Notes under the pieces: model-generated
The model's database searches: none
What the model was told of the DNA's origin: nothing
The model's input: only the letters and a program-made list of their open reading frames with translations
DNA from: Tragulus kanchil
Lineage: Eukaryota > Chordata > Mammalia > Artiodactyla > Tragulidae
NCBI GenBank assembly: GCA_022376925.1
Contig: JAIOJX010000032.1
Location: 102,044,794 to 102,108,793, forward strand
Direction: 5' to 3'
DNA: 64,000 nucleotides
Program-made: the position numbers and the translations under genes
Shown: in pieces, positions 23,611 to 34,650 of the stretch
Numbering within the stretch: position 1 is the first letter of the stretch
How the letters are laid out: each line of letters opens with the position of its first letter

Positions 23611-24758
23611 AGTGGGTTGCTGGCCTGTTTGAGAACGTTTAAAACAGTACATACACAAAAGGAATTATCATTTTTCAAATATCAGCCCAAAGGCTTGTAT
23701 TTGCTTGTTTCTGTATAAAATAGCCAAACCGGTTTTCCTACCAACCCACACAGGATGTGAAGCAACAAATTGACTCAAATATTTATTAAGGGAAGACTCT
23801 AAGGTCCAGATTTTGCTGAAGATTGTTTTGTTTTGCTTTTTCATTGCGAAAAGGCAACTAACAACAAGTGAAGAAAGTGAAATGTTGGCAGATAGTTTGG
23901 CTAAAGTACCAGACTTCTTTGTCATACAGTCAGACACTGGAGATGGAAAAAATTCTGCCTGTTATCTTTGTCTGCTCTCTCCTGGCTGAAAAATAGGAGA
24001 CTCTTTAGAGGTAAAAGGGGTAGCCTGTTCCTTATAGTTAAAACCAACCCTAAACACACACAGGTTATGTAATATTTACAAGAGTTGGGGGGTGACGAGA
24101 GAGAGATAAGGAATGAATGATGGACTCAGACAAGATTATTTAGATTAAGAATGTATCTTGTTATACAGTTTCTAAACACATAATGCTTGGGAATGCAATA
24201 TTTGGTTAGATAACTCATTTTCTAACCACACAATGTTTGGGAATGCATGCATGTAGAGAAGATGTGTTGGTGCGTTCAATAAATATGTACATACTTGGTT
24301 TTCATTACAAACTGACATTCTTCCTTTCTCTGACATCTTTTTCCTTTTGCCCTTTTGCAAATAAATTTTTCTTTTGTTCTCTTAATTTTTCCTTTTGACT
24401 GTCGGGAATCTCAGAACTCATGTGCATGCTAGATTATAAATTTCCCTTGGCCTGGGATTTCTATTGTAAGGGGTCTCTTTTAGACAGATCTTTTAGTAGC
24501 ACACCTCCTCTATGCCTTTCGTTGGAAGCTACAGTAAATCCTTGCTGGAAGTATAAAGTACATTCTATGAATAGTCTTCATTTTTCATCCATTCCAGTGT
24601 GTATACCCTTGCCACTGCTTCATCATGAGTGGAGAGCACTACTCTACCCTGTGACAGGAGATTTGGCTGTGTAACTTGATTGGGACAATGACAGAGGTGG
24701 AAATAGTGTTGTGCTTAGATTTTAAGAAGCTTAAGTGTTTCCACTTGTCCTCTTACAT
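22477..24758. repeat. Tandem copy pair 10 (shift 1146-1149)
   Basis: Copy A 22477-23610 and copy B 23626-24758, with 15 filler bases. Differences are a shorter T-run near 23671 and one or two inserted bases in a G-rich stretch near 24088. Otherwise identical by eye. Confidence 0.94.
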
Positions 24759-24953
24759 GTATGCCATCACCAGGAAGATATGCTCAGGCAGCCCATTAGT
24801 CATAGGAGGAGACTGAGAAGCACATAGAATTGTCCTACCTGAGCCCAGCAGACCTCCAGCAGACTTGTGGACTCATGAGCAATAATAAATTAGCATTATT
24901 TTAAGCCACTGAGTTTTGAGGTACTTCTTTATGAAGCAAGCTAACCACCATAT
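24737..24953 (+). mobile_element. Old LTR-like remnant
   Basis: CCACTTGTCCTCTTACATGTATGCC, AGCAGACTTGTGGACTCATGAGC, AATAAATTAGCATTATTTTA and AGCCACTGAGTTTTGAGGTA resemble the 3' half of a mammalian MaLR/ERVL-type LTR with its polyadenylation region. The family is uncertain. Confidence 0.45.
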
Positions 24954-24999
24954 AGGTTTGGGGAAATATTTGTATTTTAAATACACATATATGTGTTTA

Positions 25000-25239
25000 T
25001 GGCTTCCCCTGTGGCTCAGTGGTAAAAAATCTGCCTACAATGCAGGAGATGCAGAGATGCCAGTTTGATCCCTGGGTTGTTTATCCCTGGGTTAGGAGAT
25101 TCCCTAGAGAAGGAAATGGTAATCCACTCCAGTTTCTTGCCTGGGAAATTCCATGCACAGAGGACTCTAGTAGTCTATGAGATTGCAAAAGAGTTTGGGC
25201 ACAACTGAGTGACTGAAAAAAACAAACAAACAAAAACAA
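25000..25239 (+). mobile_element. Bov-tA SINE with target-site duplication
   Basis: Full element: tRNA-like head (GGCTTCCCCTGTGGCTCAGT, AATCTGCCTACAATGCAGGA), BovA body (GAAGGAAATGGTAATCCACT) and a CAAACAAACAAA tail. ATATGTGTTTA at 24989-24999 recurs as ATATGTTTTTA at 25240-25250. The last 55 bases recur at 26335-26390 because of pair 11. Confidence 0.92.
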
Positions 25240-25409
25240 ATATGTTTTTATACTTAGTAATAAAGTTTTAATGAATATGTGAATAGTCTTTTAATTTTGA
25301 CAAACAGTATGTTATTTCATGATTCAATATTTTTTAACGTTTTGTATTTTTTGACTTAGTCTGCTGAATAAATTTGTAGTCATCATTTAAAACCCTATTA
25401 TCAACTGAG

Positions 25410-25586
25410 AATTCTCTGTGAAGCCTTGCCTGATGTCCCTTAAAGACTCCTACTTCTGCCTCTGTACTTAACATGTACTTCAAACATATTTCTATTTTTT
25501 CTGTCTCTCTTTAGATTTCTATAACACACAAGATCAGAGACTATGTTTTATATATCCTTTAACCTATCTAATAGACATATCAGATG

Positions 25587-25590
<4 letters not shown>
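25410..25590 (+). mobile_element. L2 LINE relic (also 26562-26747)
   Basis: GAATTCTCTGTGAAGCCTTGCCTGATG followed by a T- and C-rich segment with GTCTCTCTTTAG and AGATCAGAGACTATG is the usual L2 3' order, diverged. Duplicated by pair 11. Confidence 0.6.

Positions 25591-25632
<42 letters not shown>
25591..25632. repeat. (TA)n microsatellite, 42 bases
   Basis: Uninterrupted TA repeat. The corresponding run in the second copy is at about 26748-26781 and is some 8 bases shorter. Confidence 0.95.
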
Positions 25633-25633
<1 letters not shown>

Positions 25634-26743
25634 CTGAATATACTCTGTGATCAATTTCCAATCAATTCACTTGTTGAGAATGCACTATCTGAGAAGACAG
25701 TCCTCCAAGGAATACTGAAAGTATTTCTTTTGAAAACAGAAAACACTGTTGTTGCTAAGGAAACAAAGCACAGTAGAGTACACCAAGTACAGTGCTATGA
25801 AATATAAATCCACACAAATAATGCTCTTTAGCCCGTGCTTGCTCTCAGGCATCAAGATGAGAGTTAATGGATATATCACAGCAATCCTGACTTTCAGCGA
25901 GAAAGGAACTGTCAAATTCATTGATTTCTATTGATTCTCAAAGGGCTACAGCTACTGCAGGATTCCTAATGATGTTGTATAAAATAATGTGATAAATGGA
26001 CTAATGTGAATTCTTTCCAAAAGCATCCAATTAGCCAAGATTTGAGGAAAATATATGTAGCTCATTGAAATGACAAATGTGCCAAGGACATTTTGTGTTG
26101 ATTTAAACAACACCTATGGATGAAAAATGATTATTAATAGTTTCATGTGGATGTGTGACTTGGAGCCCAGAACTAGGAAGGAAACTTGTTCACCATCATA
26201 GGCACAGTGGGCCTGCCACAAAATCTGTTCCACCGTCTAGATAGATTGCTGTAAAGGTTCCCAGATTCCTGTCTTGAAATACATAAAGCTAGCAATGAGG
26301 AAGGATATGGCTCACACTGAAATTTACATCTTAATCTATGAGATTGCAAAGAGTTTGGGCACAACTGAGTGACTGAAAAACAAACAAACAAAACAAATAT
26401 GTTTTTATACTTAGTAATAAAGTTTTAATGAATATGTGAATAGTCTTTTAATTTTGACAAACAGTATGTTATTTCATGATTCAATATTTTTTAACGTTTT
26501 GTATTTTTTGACTTAGTCTGCTGAATAAATTTGTAGTCATCATTTAAAACCCTATTATCAACTGAGAATTCTCTGTGAAGCCTTGCCTGATGTCCCTTAA
26601 AGACTCCTACTTCTGCCTCTGTACTTAACATGTACTTCAAACATATTTCTATTTTTTCTGTCTCTCTTTAGATTTCTATAACACACAAGATCAGAGACTA
26701 TGTTTTATATATCCTTTAACCTATCTAATAGACATATCAGATG

Positions 26744-26747
<4 letters not shown>

Positions 26748-26781
<34 letters not shown>
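26748..26781. repeat. (TA)n microsatellite, shorter copy
   Basis: Counterpart of 25591-25632 in copy B of pair 11. The length difference is the main difference between these copies. Confidence 0.95.
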
Positions 26782-26782
<1 letters not shown>

Positions 26783-27564
26783 CTGAATATTCTCTGTGAT
26801 CAATTTCCAATCAATTCACTTGTTGAGAATGCACTATCTGAGAAGACAGTCCTCCAAGGAATACTGAAAGTATTTCTTTTGAAAACAGAAAACACTGTTG
26901 TTGCTAAGGAAACAAAGCACAGTAGAGTACACCAAGTACAGTGCTATGAAATATAAATCCACACAAATAATGCTCTTTAGCCCGTGCTTGCTCTCAGGCA
27001 TCAAGATGAGAGTTAATGGATATATCACAGCAATCCTGACTTTCAGCGAGAAAGGAACTGTCAAATTCATTGATTTCTATTGATTCTCAAAGGGCTACAG
27101 CTACTGCAGGATTCCTAATGATGTTGTATAAAATAATGTGATAAATGGACTAATGTGAATTCTTTCCAAAAGCATCCAATTAGCCAAGATTTGAGGAAAA
27201 TATATGTAGCTCATTGAAATGACAAATGTGCCAAGGACATTTTGTGTTGATTTAAACAACACCTATGGATGAAAAATGATTATTAATAGTTTCATGTGGA
27301 TGTGTGACTTGGAGCCCAGAACTAGGAAGGAAACTTGTTCACCATCATAGGCACAGTGGGCCTGCCACAAAATCTGTTCCACCGTCTAGATAGATTGCTG
27401 TAAAGGTTCCCAGATTCCTGTCTTGAAATACATAAAGCTAGCAATGAGGAAGGATATGGCTCACACTGAAATTTACATCTTAATCTAAATCATTTGTGAA
27501 ATGATTGGAGTTCACAAGAGCTGATCAGAATTTTCTGCTCCAACAACAAAAGAGTCTGAGTGGG

Positions 27565-27640
27565 GTGTGGTAATCCTAACAGAGAACATTTACTGAGCTA
27601 GAACTGCTCTTAACATTTAATATTCATTAACTCAAGCTTT
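27565..27640 (-). mobile_element. Possible MIR fragment (also 28638-28713)
   Basis: CATTTACTGAGCTAGAACTG and CTTAACATTTAATATTCATT resemble a reverse MIR start. CATTTATACCTCACAGCACT at 29607 onward may be its continuation beyond inserted SINEs. Confidence 0.4.
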
Positions 27641-27757
27641 AAAGTCATGTTTCTAATTCCACTGAAGTACATGTATATCTGTATCCATAGTCTTCAGCTT
27701 TAAATTTGTAAGTAATATTAACTTAATGCCCATATCTGTTTTCTTTACCCTACCATG

Positions 27758-28037
27758 TGAAGTGAAAGTCACTCATTTCTGTCCAATTCTTTGTGACCCC
27801 ATGGACGAGCCATGGAGTTCTCCAGGCAAGAATATTGGAGTGGGTAGTCTTTCCCTTCTCTAGGGTGTCTTCCCAAACCAGGGATCGAACTGAGGTCTCC
27901 CACATTGCAGGCAGATTCTTTGCCATCTGAGCCACCAGGGAAGTCATAGAATACTGGAGTGGAAAGCCTATTCCTTCTCCAGGGAATCTTCCCAACCCAG
28001 GAATCGAACCAGGGTCACTTGCATTACAGGCAGATTC
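27758..28037 (-). mobile_element. Composite Bov-tA SINE, two heads in tandem
   Basis: Minus strand. A full Bov-tA (27758-27945) ends in GAGCCACCAGGGAAGTCATAG and runs straight into a second BovA/Bov-tA body (27946-28037: GAATACTGGAGTGGAAAGCC, CCAACCCAGGAATCGAACC) that stops at GCAGATTC. Either one inserted into the other or the unit is a dimer. Duplicated at 28831-29110 by pair 12. Confidence 0.85.
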
Positions 28038-28830
28038 ATTTTGTTTGTTTTTTGATACTTGTTTTTCTCTGATAAGACTCAGGAATTTTGAAATGTGAAA
28101 TTAAGTCCCTCAATTCTTTGTCCTGTGGAATAAATTGAGTGTATTCATTAATAGCACTTACATGCTTACGTGTATAGAATATAATAGTCTGGTATACAAT
28201 TAATATGACATATTATTCATTTATCACCTCGTATTTTTAAAGTAGCTTAATTGTGAGTTCAATGATTTTTTTTACAAAGGATATTATAGATATGTATGCA
28301 AGATTTTTGGTAGGTGTCTGTCCTGGTTGGTCAGCGGTAAAGAATACATCTGCCAATGCAGATAACATGAATTAAATCCCTGGGTTAAGAAAAAGGTCAC
28401 CAAAAACTTGTTCACCATCATAGGCACAGTGGGCCTGCCACAAAATCTGTTCCACCGTCTAGATAGATTGCTGTAAAGGTTCCCAGATTCCTGTCTTGAA
28501 ATACATAAAGCTAGCAATGAGGAAGGATATGGCTCACACTGAAATTTACATCTTAATCTAAATCATTTGTGAAATGATTGGAGTTCACAAGAGCTGATCA
28601 GAATTTTCTGCTCCAACAACAAAAGAGTCTGAGTGGGGTGTGGTAATCCTAACAGAGAACATTTACTGAGCTAGAACTGCTCTTAACATTTAATATTCAT
28701 TAACTCAAGCTTTAAAGTCATGTTTCTAATTCCACTGAAGTACATGTATATCTGTATCCATAGTCTTCAGCTTTAAATTTGTAAGTAATATTAACTTAAT
28801 GCCCATATCTGTTTTCTTTACCCTACCATG

Positions 28831-29110
28831 TGAAGTGAAAGTCACTCATTTCTGTCCAATTCTTTGTGACCCCATGGACGAGCCATGGAGTTCTCCAGGC
28901 AAGAATATTGGAGTGGGTAGTCTTTCCCTTCTCTAGGGTGTCTTCCCAAACCAGGGATCGAACTGAGGTCTCCCACATTGCAGGCAGATTCTTTGCCATC
29001 TGAGCCACCAGGGAAGTCATAGAATACTGGAGTGGAAAGCCTATTCCTTCTCCAGGGAATCTTCCCAACCCAGGAATCGAACCAGGGTCACTTGCATTAC
29101 AGGCAGATTC
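28831..29110 (-). mobile_element. Composite Bov-tA SINE, duplicate
   Basis: Copy of 27758-28037 at shift 1073, with the same internal join. Confidence 0.85.
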
Positions 29111-29385
29111 ATTTTGTTTGTTTTTTGATACTTGTTTTTCTCTGATAAGACTCAGGAATTTTGAAATGTGAAATTAAGTCCCTCAATTCTTTGTCCTGTG
29201 GAATAAATTGAGTGTATTCATTAATAGCACTTACATGCTTACGTGTATAGAATATAATAGTCTGGTATACAATTAATATGACATATTATTCATTTATCAC
29301 CTCGTATTTTTAAAGTAGCTTAATTGTGAGTTCAATGATTTTTTTTTTACAAAGGATATTATAGATATGTATGCAAGATTTTTGG

Positions 29386-29605
29386 TAGGTGTCTGTCCTG
29401 GTTGGTCAGCGGTAAAGAATACATCTGCCAATGCAGATAACATGAATTAAATCCCTGGGTTAAGAAGATCCCCTGGAGAAGGAAATGGCAACCCACTCTA
29501 GTATTCTTGCCTGGGAAATCCCATGGACAGAGGAGGCTGGTGGACTACAGTCCATGGGGTTGCAAGAGTCAGACATGACTCAGTCCTAAACCAACAACAA
29601 CAACA
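29386..29605 (+). mobile_element. Bov-tA SINE
   Basis: Diverged head (GTTGGTCAGCGGTAAAGAAT) followed by well kept body (GATCCCCTGGAGAAGGAAAT, CTACAGTCCATGGGGTTGC) and a CAACAACAACAAC tail. The first 79 bases also occur at 28313-28391, cut by the pair 12 seam. Confidence 0.9.
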
Positions 29606-29956
29606 ACTCATTTATACCTCACAGCACTTGTTTAAGTAGTAATACTATTATCCTCACTTTACAGATAAGATTTTAGTTAATATTCACTGTTTATTCCTTT
29701 CTCCCTCATATTTGAATTTCCAATCAATTGAGAGATAAAACAAGGAATGAGAGGAACAGACATCACTATGAGATGTTATTGTTAAATACTGATAAGAAGT
29801 GATACTTGATCTATGACAAGATTCAGACTTCCCATTTTGTTCCTCCAAGTTCAAATGTAAAAGCAAAAATGACATAACAAATATACTATATACTGTAAAT
29901 ATTTGTATTTCTAACATTCTTTCTCCACTGACATGAAGCACTATCTATATTACATA

Positions 29957-30010
29957 TGTTGCTGTTCAGTCTCTAAGTTGTGTCAGACTCTTTGCAACCT
30001 TGTGAACTAC
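29957..30010 (-). mobile_element. BovA fragment
   Basis: TTGCTGTTCAGTCTCTAAGTTGTGTCAGAC with CTCTTTGCAACCTTGTGAAC: last 54 bases of a BovA-type unit in minus orientation. Confidence 0.75.
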
Positions 30011-30634
30011 AAAAGAAAAGTCTTCAATATACACTATATATGTCTCATAAGAGTCCCCAAAACAACACTAAAACAAATATTACAGACAAATTAAGATATA
30101 TCAGATAAGAATTGTCCAATAAGATGACTCTTGCATTTAATGTAAACTTCAATGCTAATACTACAAATGTAAGTAGATCTATGCCCAGGTATGTCAAAAA
30201 AGATAAAAGTATTTAAAGCCCAAGAGAGTAAAACAAAATAGAAAGATAACGCAGTCATTCTGATAGAAGATTCCTTCTCAACAACCACAAAGAACAAAGA
30301 CAATAAAGATCTTCAACACGATGAAGGAACATAACAGTCTTAAAATAAGATCTATATAAGGTAAAAATTTATTATCCAAAAGTAATGTGGAAAAATAAAA
30401 TTTTTGCATATAAAAACTAAGATCTTTACTAAGACAAGTTGTAAAAACTATAGTTCAACAAGAAGAAATGATTTATCCTGGGAATGTGAAAATTATATAA
30501 CAATATATTAATGAGACCTGATTTTGAAAAAACACATGGACACAGACAGATAAGGCCTGAATTATTGAATAAATATCATAAAGTTGGCAGTGCTTTCAAA
30601 AGTGATTTGTAAATATATTTTGATACTGATTAAA
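30011..30634. other. Unassigned, possibly decayed L1 (also 31138-31761)
   Basis: A-rich plus strand without a recognisable frame. 30440-30620 has the composition of an old L1 ORF2 piece. It ends at the target site of the L1 beginning at 30652. Confidence 0.35.
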
Positions 30635-30651
30635 AATTTCATAGCTTGTAC

Positions 30652-31090
30652 ATGAAACGATGCTCAACATCACTTATTTTAAATGCAGATCAAAACTACA
30701 ATGAGATATCACCTCACACCAGTCAGAAAGGCCATCATCAAAAAATCTACAGATAATAAATGCTGGAGAGGGTGTGGAGAAAAGGGAAAACTCTTGCATT
30801 GCTGGTGGGAACAGAAATTGATACAGCCACTATAGAAGACAGTATGCAAACTCCTTAAATAACTAAAGATAGAAGCACCATATGACCCAGCAATCCCACT
30901 ATTAGGCTAATACCCTAATGAAGTCAAAACTGAAAGAGGCACCTGTACCCCAATGTTCACTGCAGCACTCTATACAATAGATAGAACATGGAAGCAACCT
31001 AGATGTCCATCGACAAATGAATGGATAAAGAAACTCTGGTACAAAGATACAGTGAAAGACTTCTCAGCTGTAAAAGCAATGCAGAAGAAT
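30652..31090 (+). mobile_element. Ruminant L1 3' end, first partial copy
   Basis: 5' portion of the L1 complete at 31779-32669: ACTACAATGAGATATCACCTC and onward, stopping at the pair 13 seam. The left target-site repeat is at 30635-30651. Confidence 0.9.
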
Positions 31091-31778
31091 ACCGGGGGCC
31101 AAAAATCACAATATGTAAGTCCCCAAAACCAACACTACAAAGAAAAGTCTTCAATATACACTATATATGTCTCATAAGAGTCCCCAAAACAACACTAAAA
31201 CAAATATTACAGACAAATTAAGATATATCAGATAAGAATTGTCCAATAAGATGACTCTTGCATTTAATGTAAACTTCAATGCTAATACTACAAATGTAAG
31301 TAGATCTATGCCCAGGTATGTCAAAAAAGATAAAAGTATTTAAAGCCCAAGAGAGTAAAACAAAATAGAAAGATAACGCAGTCATTCTGATAGAAGATTC
31401 CTTCTCAACAACCACAAAGAACAAAGACAATAAAGATCTTCAACACGATGAAGGAACATAACAGTCTTAAAATAAGATCTATATAAGGTAAAAATTTATT
31501 ATCCAAAAGTAATGTGGAAAAATAAAATTTTTGCATATAAAAACTAAGATCTTTACTAAGACAAGTTGTAAAAACTATAGTTCAACAAGAAGAAATGATT
31601 TATCCTGGGAATGTGAAAATTATATAACAATATATTAATGAGACCTGATTTTGAAAAAACACATGGACACAGACAGATAAGGCCTGAATTATTGAATAAA
31701 TATCATAAAGTTGGCAGTGCTTTCAAAAGTGATTTGTAAATATATTTTGATACTGATTAAAAATTTCATAGCTTGTAC

Positions 31779-32669
31779 ATGAAACGATGCTCAACATCAC
31801 TTATTTTAAATGCAGATCAAAACTACAATGAGATATCACCTCACACCAGTCAGAAAGGCCATCATCAAAAAATCTACAGATAATAAATGCTGGAGAGGGT
31901 GTGGAGAAAAGGGAAAACTCTTGCATTGCTGGTGGGAACAGAAATTGATACAGCCACTATAGAAGACAGTATGCAAACTCCTTAAATAACTAAAGATAGA
32001 AGCACCATATGACCCAGCAATCCCACTATTAGGCTAATACCCTAATGAAGTCAAAACTGAAAGAGGCACCTGTACCCCAATGTTCACTGCAGCACTCTAT
32101 ACAATAGATAGAACATGGAAGCAACCTAGATGTCCATCGACAAATGAATGGATAAAGAAACTCTGGTACAAAGATACAGTGAAAGACTTCTCAGCTGTAA
32201 AAAGCAATGCAGAAGAATCAGTCCTAATGAGGTGGATGGATATAGAACCTATTATAAAATGTGAAGAAAGTCAAAAAGAGAAAGACAAGCACAGTATACT
32301 GATACATATATATGGAATCTAGTAAGAGGGTAATAATAACACAATCAGTGAAGTGATGGAAAAACAGATAAAGGGAACAGACATATGGACATTGTGGGTA
32401 ATGAACAGTGGGTGGAAGGCATAGAGGGAGTAACATGGAAACCTATACTATTATATGTGAAAATGATAGTTATTGTCACTGCACTGCAGGAATAGGGGAT
32501 TCTGCAGGGGCATGGTGCGATGGCCTGGAGGGGTGGGAGGGGAGGGACTGGTAGGGGAGTGGAGGAAGGAGGGGGCCAGGGATATACATATGACTAATCC
32601 AGGAACATACATGTGTGTAAACAACAAAACTCTGTAAAAATATAAAAAAATAAAAATATTATTAAAAAT
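31779..32669 (+). mobile_element. 5'-truncated ruminant L1 with target-site duplications
   Basis: End of ORF2 and 3' UTR: GAGATATCACCTCACACCAG, GTGTGGAGAAAAGGGAAAAC, CATATGACCCAGCAATCCCA, GGAAGCAACCTAGATGTCC, then a G-rich 3' UTR (GGAGGGGTGGGAGGGGAGGG) and GTAAACAACAAAACTCTGTA before an A-rich tail. AATTTCATAGCTTGTAC at 31762-31778 (also 30635) recurs with one change or so at 32670-32686 (also 33814). The open frame near 32080-32322 is the decayed ORF2 end. Confidence 0.9.
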
Positions 32670-32813
32670 AATTTCATAGCTTTTACAGAATGAAATCTGG
32701 CAAGATAACCATAAGACACAGATGGGAGATTAAGAATGGAGGATAGCCAAAATAATTTGAAAAGAAGAATGTGATTGCATTTGTCCTACCAAGTGTGAAG
32801 AAATATTTTACAT

Positions 32814-32943
32814 CTTTCCAAGCAATTTTATACCTTTCATTTCATTTTCTTGTCTGATCGCTATGGCTAGGACTTCCAATACTGTGCTGAATAGAAGTGT
32901 TGAGAGTAGCCAATCTTGTTTTGTTCCTGAATTTAGAAGGACA
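32814..32943 (-). mobile_element. Old L1 ORF2 fragment, partial copy
   Basis: First part of 33958-34275, cut by the pair 14 seam. Confidence 0.65.
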
Positions 32944-32957
32944 TTTACTGGTATGTT

Positions 32958-33813
32958 AGATCAAAACTACAATGAGATATCACCTCACACCAGTCAGAAA
33001 GGCCATCATCAAAAAATCTACAGATAATAAATGCTGGAGAGGGTGTGGAGAAAAGGGAAAACTCTTGCATTGCTGGTGGGAACAGAAATTGATACAGCCA
33101 CTATAGAAGACAGTATGCAAACTCCTTAAATAACTAAAGATAGAAGCACCATATGACCCAGCAATCCCACTATTAGGCTAATACCCTAATGAAGTCAAAA
33201 CTGAAAGAGGCACCTGTACCCCAATGTTCACTGCAGCACTCTATACAATAGATAGAACATGGAAGCAACCTAGATGTCCATCGACAAATGAATGGATAAA
33301 GAAACTCTGGTACAAAGATACAGTGAAAGACTTCTCAGCTGTAAAAAGCAATGCAGAAGAATCAGTCCTAATGAGGTGGATGGATATAGAACCTATTATA
33401 AAATGTGAAGAAAGTCAAAAAGAGAAAGACAAGCACAGTATACTGATACATATATATGGAATCTAGTAAGAGGGTAATAATAACACAATCAGTGAAGTGA
33501 TGGAAAAACAGATAAAGGGAACAGACATATGGACATTGTGGGTAATGAACAGTGGGTGGAAGGCATAGAGGGAGTAACATGGAAACCTATACTATTATAT
33601 GTGAAAATGATAGTTATTGTCACTGCACTGCAGGAATAGGGGATTCTGCAGGGGCATGGTGCGATGGCCTGGAGGGGTGGGATGGGAGGGACTGGTAGGG
33701 GAGTGGAGGAAGGAGGGGGCCAGGGATATACATATGACTAATCCAGGAACATACATGTGTGTAAACAACAAAACTCTGTAAAAATATAAAAAAATAAAAA
33801 TATTATTAAAAAT
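32958..33813 (+). mobile_element. Ruminant L1 3' end, third copy
   Basis: Copy of 31814-32669 created by pair 14; begins at the seam without a target-site repeat and ends at the second copy of the right one. Confidence 0.9.
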
Positions 33814-33957
33814 AATTTCATAGCTTTTACAGAATGAAATCTGGCAAGATAACCATAAGACACAGATGGGAGATTAAGAATGGAGGATAGCCAAAATAAT
33901 TTGAAAAGAAGAATGTGATTGCATTTGTCCTACCAAGTGTGAAGAAATATTTTACAT

Positions 33958-34275
33958 CTTTCCAAGCAATTTTATACCTTTCATTTCATTTTCTTGTCTG
34001 ATCGCTATGGCTAGGACTTCCAATACTGTGCTGAATAGAAGTGTTGAGAGTAGCCAATCTTGTTTTGTTCCTGAATTTAGAAGGACAACTTTCACTATGG
34101 AGTATTATGTTGGCTGTGGGTTTGCTGTAAATGGCTTGTATTATATTTAGACATGTTCCCTCTACAGCTACTTTTGTGGTAGTTTTTTTTTTTTTTTCTT
34201 TCTGTTTTATCATGAATGGATATTGAAGTTCATCAAATGCTATTTATGCATCTATTGAGATGATCATGTGGTTTT
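33958..34275 (-). mobile_element. Old L1 ORF2 fragment
   Basis: Reverse complement of L1 ORF2: TTTCATTTTCTTGTCTGATCGCTATGGC, CTAGGACTTCCAATACTGTG, GTTGGCTGTGGGTTTGCTG, CATCTATTGAGATGATCATG in normal order. A T-run interrupts it at 34180-34197. Ends where a Bov-tA is inserted. Confidence 0.7.
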
Positions 34276-34497
34276 TGTATGGCTTCCCACATGGTGCTAG
34301 TGGTAAAGAATCTGCCTGTCAATGCAGGATACCTAAGACATGCATGTTCAATCCCTGGGTCAAGAATATCCCCTGGAGGAAGACATTGCAACCCATTCCA
34401 ATATTCTTGCCTGGGAACTCCCATGAACAGAGGAGCCTGATAGGCTATAATCCATAGGGATGCAAAGAGTTAGGCACGGCTAAAGTGACTTAGTACA
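34276..34497 (+). mobile_element. Bov-tA SINE
   Basis: Head TATGGCTTCCCACATGGTGC, AATCTGCCTGTCAATGCAGG; body TCCCCTGGAGGAAGACATTG, TTCTTGCCTGGGAACTCCC; end GCAAAGAGTTAGGCACGG. Inserted in an L1. Confidence 0.9.
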
Positions 34498-34514
34498 CAC
34501 AAGCATGCATGTGT

Positions 34515-34650
34515 ATAGGAGGAGGTCCAGACTCAATGGACATGAGTCTGAGCAAACTTCAGGAGATGGTAAAGGACAGGGAAGCTTGGTGTACTGCAGT
34601 CCATGGGGTTGCAAAGAGTTGGTAACAACTTACCTACTGAAAAACAACAT
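34515..34650 (+). mobile_element. BovB LINE 3' end
   Basis: Plus-strand BovB end: ATGAGTCTGAGCAAACTTC, GGAGATGGTAAAGGACAGGG, CTGCAGTCCATGGGGTTGC, then CAAAGAGTTGGTAACAAC and an AACAAC tail. Confidence 0.82.

Larger units (their letters stand above)
25174..27487. repeat. Tandem copy pair 11 (shift 1161 to 1149)
   Basis: Copy A 25174-26338 and copy B 26335-27487 share a 4-base microhomology at the seam. Nearly the whole 12-base shift change is a TA repeat of 42 bases in copy A and about 34 in copy B, plus A-runs. One substitution is visible next to the TA repeat. Confidence 0.94.
27331..29466. repeat. Tandem copy pair 12 (shift 1073 to 1075)
   Basis: Copy A 27331-28391 and copy B 28404-29466, with 12 filler bases. 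The only shift change is two extra T in the run near 29340. Copy A stops inside a Bov-tA SINE that copy B completes. Confidence 0.94.
30006..32218. repeat. Tandem copy pair 13 (shift 1127 to 1128)
   Basis: Copy A about 30006-31090 and copy B about 31134-32218, with 43 filler bases. The filler contains a stretch like 30049-30070. Chained with pair 14, part of the L1 3' end is present three times. Confidence 0.93.
31814..34087. repeat. Tandem copy pair 14 (shift 1144)
   Basis: Copy A 31814-32943 and copy B 32958-34087 match with a constant shift apart from a substitution or compensated change near 32535 versus 33680. The 14-base filler 32944-32957 resembles a shortened version of the true continuation at 34088-34111. 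Confidence 0.94.

Noticed and set aside
25000..25080. tRNA gene in SINE heads (also 1533, 6780, 29386, 34276 and others)
   Set aside because: Box A and box B remnants belong to tRNA-derived SINEs; no complete cloverleaf or anticodon arm of a functional tRNA is present.
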